Shown here piece by piece: positions 62,231 through 64,000 of a DNA stretch of 64,000 bases (position 1 is its first letter; every line of letters starts with the position of its first letter). The notes beneath the pieces are model-generated. The model worked only from the letters and a program-made list of their open reading frames with translations. It did not search any database and had not been told where the DNA came from. The stretch comes from CBDCWT01 sp965223305 (lineage in GTDB: Bacteria; Planctomycetota; Planctomycetia; Pirellulales; Pirellulaceae), in contig CBDCWT010000066.1 in NCBI GenBank assembly GCA_965223305.1, positions 158,585-222,584 of the forward strand, given 5' to 3'. Position numbers and translations under genes: made by a program.

Positions 62231-63048
62231 GACTGCGCGGATCCTGATGTGCCGACCCGAGCACTACGGCATCTACTACGAAATCAACCCCTGGATGAAC
62301 ACCGAACGTCAGGCAGACCATCCGCAAGCCGTCCAGCAGTGGACCGACTTCCACTCGTTGCTCATCGACCTGGGGCGCTCAAGTGGAGCTACTCCCACCC
62401 GTGGAGGGGTTGCCGGATCTGGTCTTTACGGCCAACGCTGGCCTGGTCTACCAGCAGCGCGTGGTCCTGTCACGTTTTCGACACGAGCAACGGCAGGGAG
62501 AGGAAGAACACGACGCGGCTTGGTTCGAACAACAGGGCTTCGAGATCGAACAGTTGCCCGACGATCATTACTTCGAAGGCGCCGGTGATGCTCTGTTCTG
62601 TGGCGATACCCTCTTCGCCGGCTACCGCATGCGGAGCGAGGCGAAGAGCCATCAATTGGTCGCCGAGATGATCGGCCAGCGGGCCATCCCTCTGGAACTC
62701 GTCGATCCGCACTACTATCACCTCGACACCTGCTTTTGTCCGCTGGCGCCCGGTGTGGCCGCCTACTACCCCGGCGCGTTCGAGGCGTACGGACTACGAG
62801 CGCTCCGAGACGCCGTGGCAACGCTGATCGAAGTCGACGGCGAAGAGGCACGTTCGTTCGCCTGCAACGCGGTGGTGGTTGGTCAGAACGTAGTAACTAA
62901 CACGGGATGCCCAAAATTCCATGCCTCGCTGCAGCGGCACGGGTTCCAGACCCGGGCCACGCCACTGAGCGAGTTCGTTAAGGCCGGCGGCAGCGCCAAA
63001 TGCCTGACGTTGCGTTTGGACGGAGAAGAGGCAGCGACCTGGAAATGA
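62223..63048 (+). pseudogene. ArgZ-like arginine dihydrolase (amidinotransferase fold), one frameshift
   Basis: ATG 62223 sits inside the stop of the upstream gene (ATGGCTAG). One extra G in GGGG at 62372-62375 splits the frame; corrected, it is 274 residues: ILMCRPEHYGIYYEINPWM, LPDLVFTANAGLVYQQRVVL, FEGAGDALFCG, YYHLDTCFCPLAPG and the C-terminal active-site-like GGSAKCLTLRL. This matches the ArgZ/AgrE N-terminal guanidine-modifying domain, which turns arginine into ornithine, CO2 and ammonia. With the preceding gene it would convert arginine to proline. From about 62383 onward the frame is intact. Confidence 0.82.
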
Positions 63049-63187
63049 ACCCGTTCCACCGGGTCAGCAGGTAGCTTGTTGGACCCAATCGGGCTGAGTT
63101 ATAGTGCGACGCAGCGAAGAGCAGCTGGACGAACAACATCAAAACAAGCCGTATCGTGCGCTGCGAGTGCAAAAGGAGAGGAAGTCG

Positions 63188-64000
63188 ATGAGCTGGCAAC
63201 CACGCCTCACGCGCCGTCAATTACTCGCAAACGGCACCGTGGTAGGAGCTGCCGCGGTGGGGGCGACGGCAATGAGTAGGAAAACGGCTGCTGAGCCCGC
63301 ACTGGGAAGAGGTTTTATCGACGCGCACTCGCACATTTGGACGCGGGACGTCGGTCGTTTTCCGCTCAAACCGGGTGTCGCCGTGGACGCTCTGAATCCA
63401 CCGAGCTTCACTGCAGAAGAACTGCTCGCCACCGCCAAGCCCTTGGGTGTCGATCGCGTCGTGTTGATCGCGCATACCCAGTACTATGGTTTCGACAACC
63501 GCTACTTGATTGACGCCGCCGAGCAATTTGCCGGTGTGTTTAAGGTCGTCGGTATGATCGACGACCGTCAGCCCTATCCGGATCGCAGCATGCGGAAGCT
63601 GCACAAACAGGGTGTGACAGGATTTCGCATTACACCGTCGCTACGCGGCAAGGCAATCTGGTTGGACAATCCCGGCATGAAGACCATGTGGCGCTGCGCT
63701 GGCGAAACGGGACAGGCGATGTGCTGTCTCATCGACGCCGACTATCTACCGCAGGTGGACGCCATGTGCCAACAGTTTCCGGGCACACCAACGGTAATCG
63801 ACCACTTTGCCAGAATTGGCATCGACGGCGTGCTGCGGGCCGGCGACCTCGAGAACTTGTGCCGTCTGGCACGGCATCCTCAGGTCTACGTCAAGGTATC
63901 CGCCTTCTACGCACTGGGACGCAAGCAGCCACCGTACCACGATCTGATCCCCATGATCCGACGTGTCTACGATGCTTTCGGCGCCGAGCGGCTGATGTGG
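63188..64000 (+). CDS. Tat-exported amidohydrolase (amidohydrolase 2 type), 3' truncated by window
   Basis: 271 codons are visible before the window ends. A twin-arginine signal (LTRRQLLANGTVVGAA ending TAAEPA) is followed by GFIDAHSHIW, the metal-binding start of amidohydrolase-2 TIM-barrel enzymes, and later FRITPSLRGKAIW and PTVIDHFARIG with a conserved His. Members act as metal-dependent hydrolases or decarboxylases, and the substrate is unknown. ATG 63188 follows GGAGAGGAAG. No break in frame here, in contrast to the preceding genes. Confidence 0.85.
   Translation, partial: MSWQPRLTRRQLLANGTVVGAAAVGATAMSRKTAAEPALGRGFIDAHSHIWTRDVGRFPLKPGVAVDALNPPSFTAEELLATAKPLGVDRVVLIAHTQYYGFDNRYLIDAAEQFAGVFKVVGMIDDRQPYPDRSMRKLHKQGVTGFRITPSLRGKAIWLDNPGMKTMWRCAGETGQAMCCLIDADYLPQVDAMCQQFPGTPTVIDHFARIGIDGVLRAGDLENLCRLARHPQVYVKVSAFYALGRKQPPYHDLIPMIRRVYDAFGAERLMW

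Overview
The window is a chromosomal segment of a planctomycete, probably of the Pirellulales type. The strongest evidence is the 16S rRNA gene on the minus strand (about 45263-46800). It contains, letter for letter, the target of the Planctomycetes-type probe EUB338-II (46454-46471) and of probe PLA46 (46738-46755). The 16S gene stands alone, with no 23S, 5S or tRNA beside it, as is common in this phylum. The gene content agrees: a giant c-type cytochrome/WD40/DUF1549/DUF1553 protein next to a DUF1501 protein, a sulfatase, PQQ-like propellers, a Ser/Thr kinase with a TPR-like sensor half, and many short palindromic intergenic repeats. LptE-like and BamD-like lipoproteins indicate a diderm envelope.

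Layout. 1-3.7 kb: a secreted propeller protein, a 335-bp tandem repeat array, and a DUF368 lipid-carrier transporter. 3.8-18.4 kb: a dense plus-strand housekeeping run with purA, uppS, cdsA, phoH, a 7TM-HD phosphodiesterase, ybeY, a CorC/HlyC protein, recO, BamD-like, LptE-like, folP, proA and an orphan fliM. 18.8-27.3 kb: cstA (minus), trxB, an NRAMP-fold transporter, asnS and an aldehyde:ferredoxin oxidoreductase. 27.6-40.6 kb: a block typical of planctomycetes with the giant cytochrome protein, DUF1501, an MFS transporter, a second NRAMP-fold transporter, a sulfatase and a YncE-like propeller. 40.7-42.6 kb: a mobile-element pocket, with a REP-associated transposase framed by mirror-image palindromes and an HNH/small-protein pair framed by a 47-bp direct repeat that copies the 3' end of the adjacent kinase gene. 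42.5-48.1 kb: the kinase, the 16S gene with two candidate promoters and a terminator, and queC. 48.4-59.8 kb (all minus): yraN, the rplS-trmD-rpsP-ffh cluster (no rimM), a Rad50/YhaN-like ATPase with its SbcD/YhaO-like partner, and a UvrD/Rep helicase. 60.0-64.0 kb: a small secreted protein, a TIGR00300 (ornithine cyclodeaminase-type) gene overlapping an ArgZ-type arginine dihydrolase gene, and the start of a Tat-exported amidohydrolase.

Most notable. (1) The Mre11/SbcD-like partner of the Rad50-like ATPase has lost nearly every metal-ligand motif, and the ATPase carries two membrane helices in the middle of its coiled coil. (2) The HNH cassette has a duplicated target-gene end. (3) The transposase lies inside an a-b-c / c'-b'-a' arrangement of palindromes. 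(4) A ~182-bp MITE-like element with 20-bp terminal inverted repeats occurs three times, and one copy supplies the stop codon of yraN. (5) Between 60.2 and 62.4 kb nine single-base homopolymer lengthenings break three otherwise intact genes. This looks like a local sequence-quality problem, so those genes are annotated as frameshifted rather than dead.

All assignments are from reading motifs and recalled family knowledge; no database search was run.
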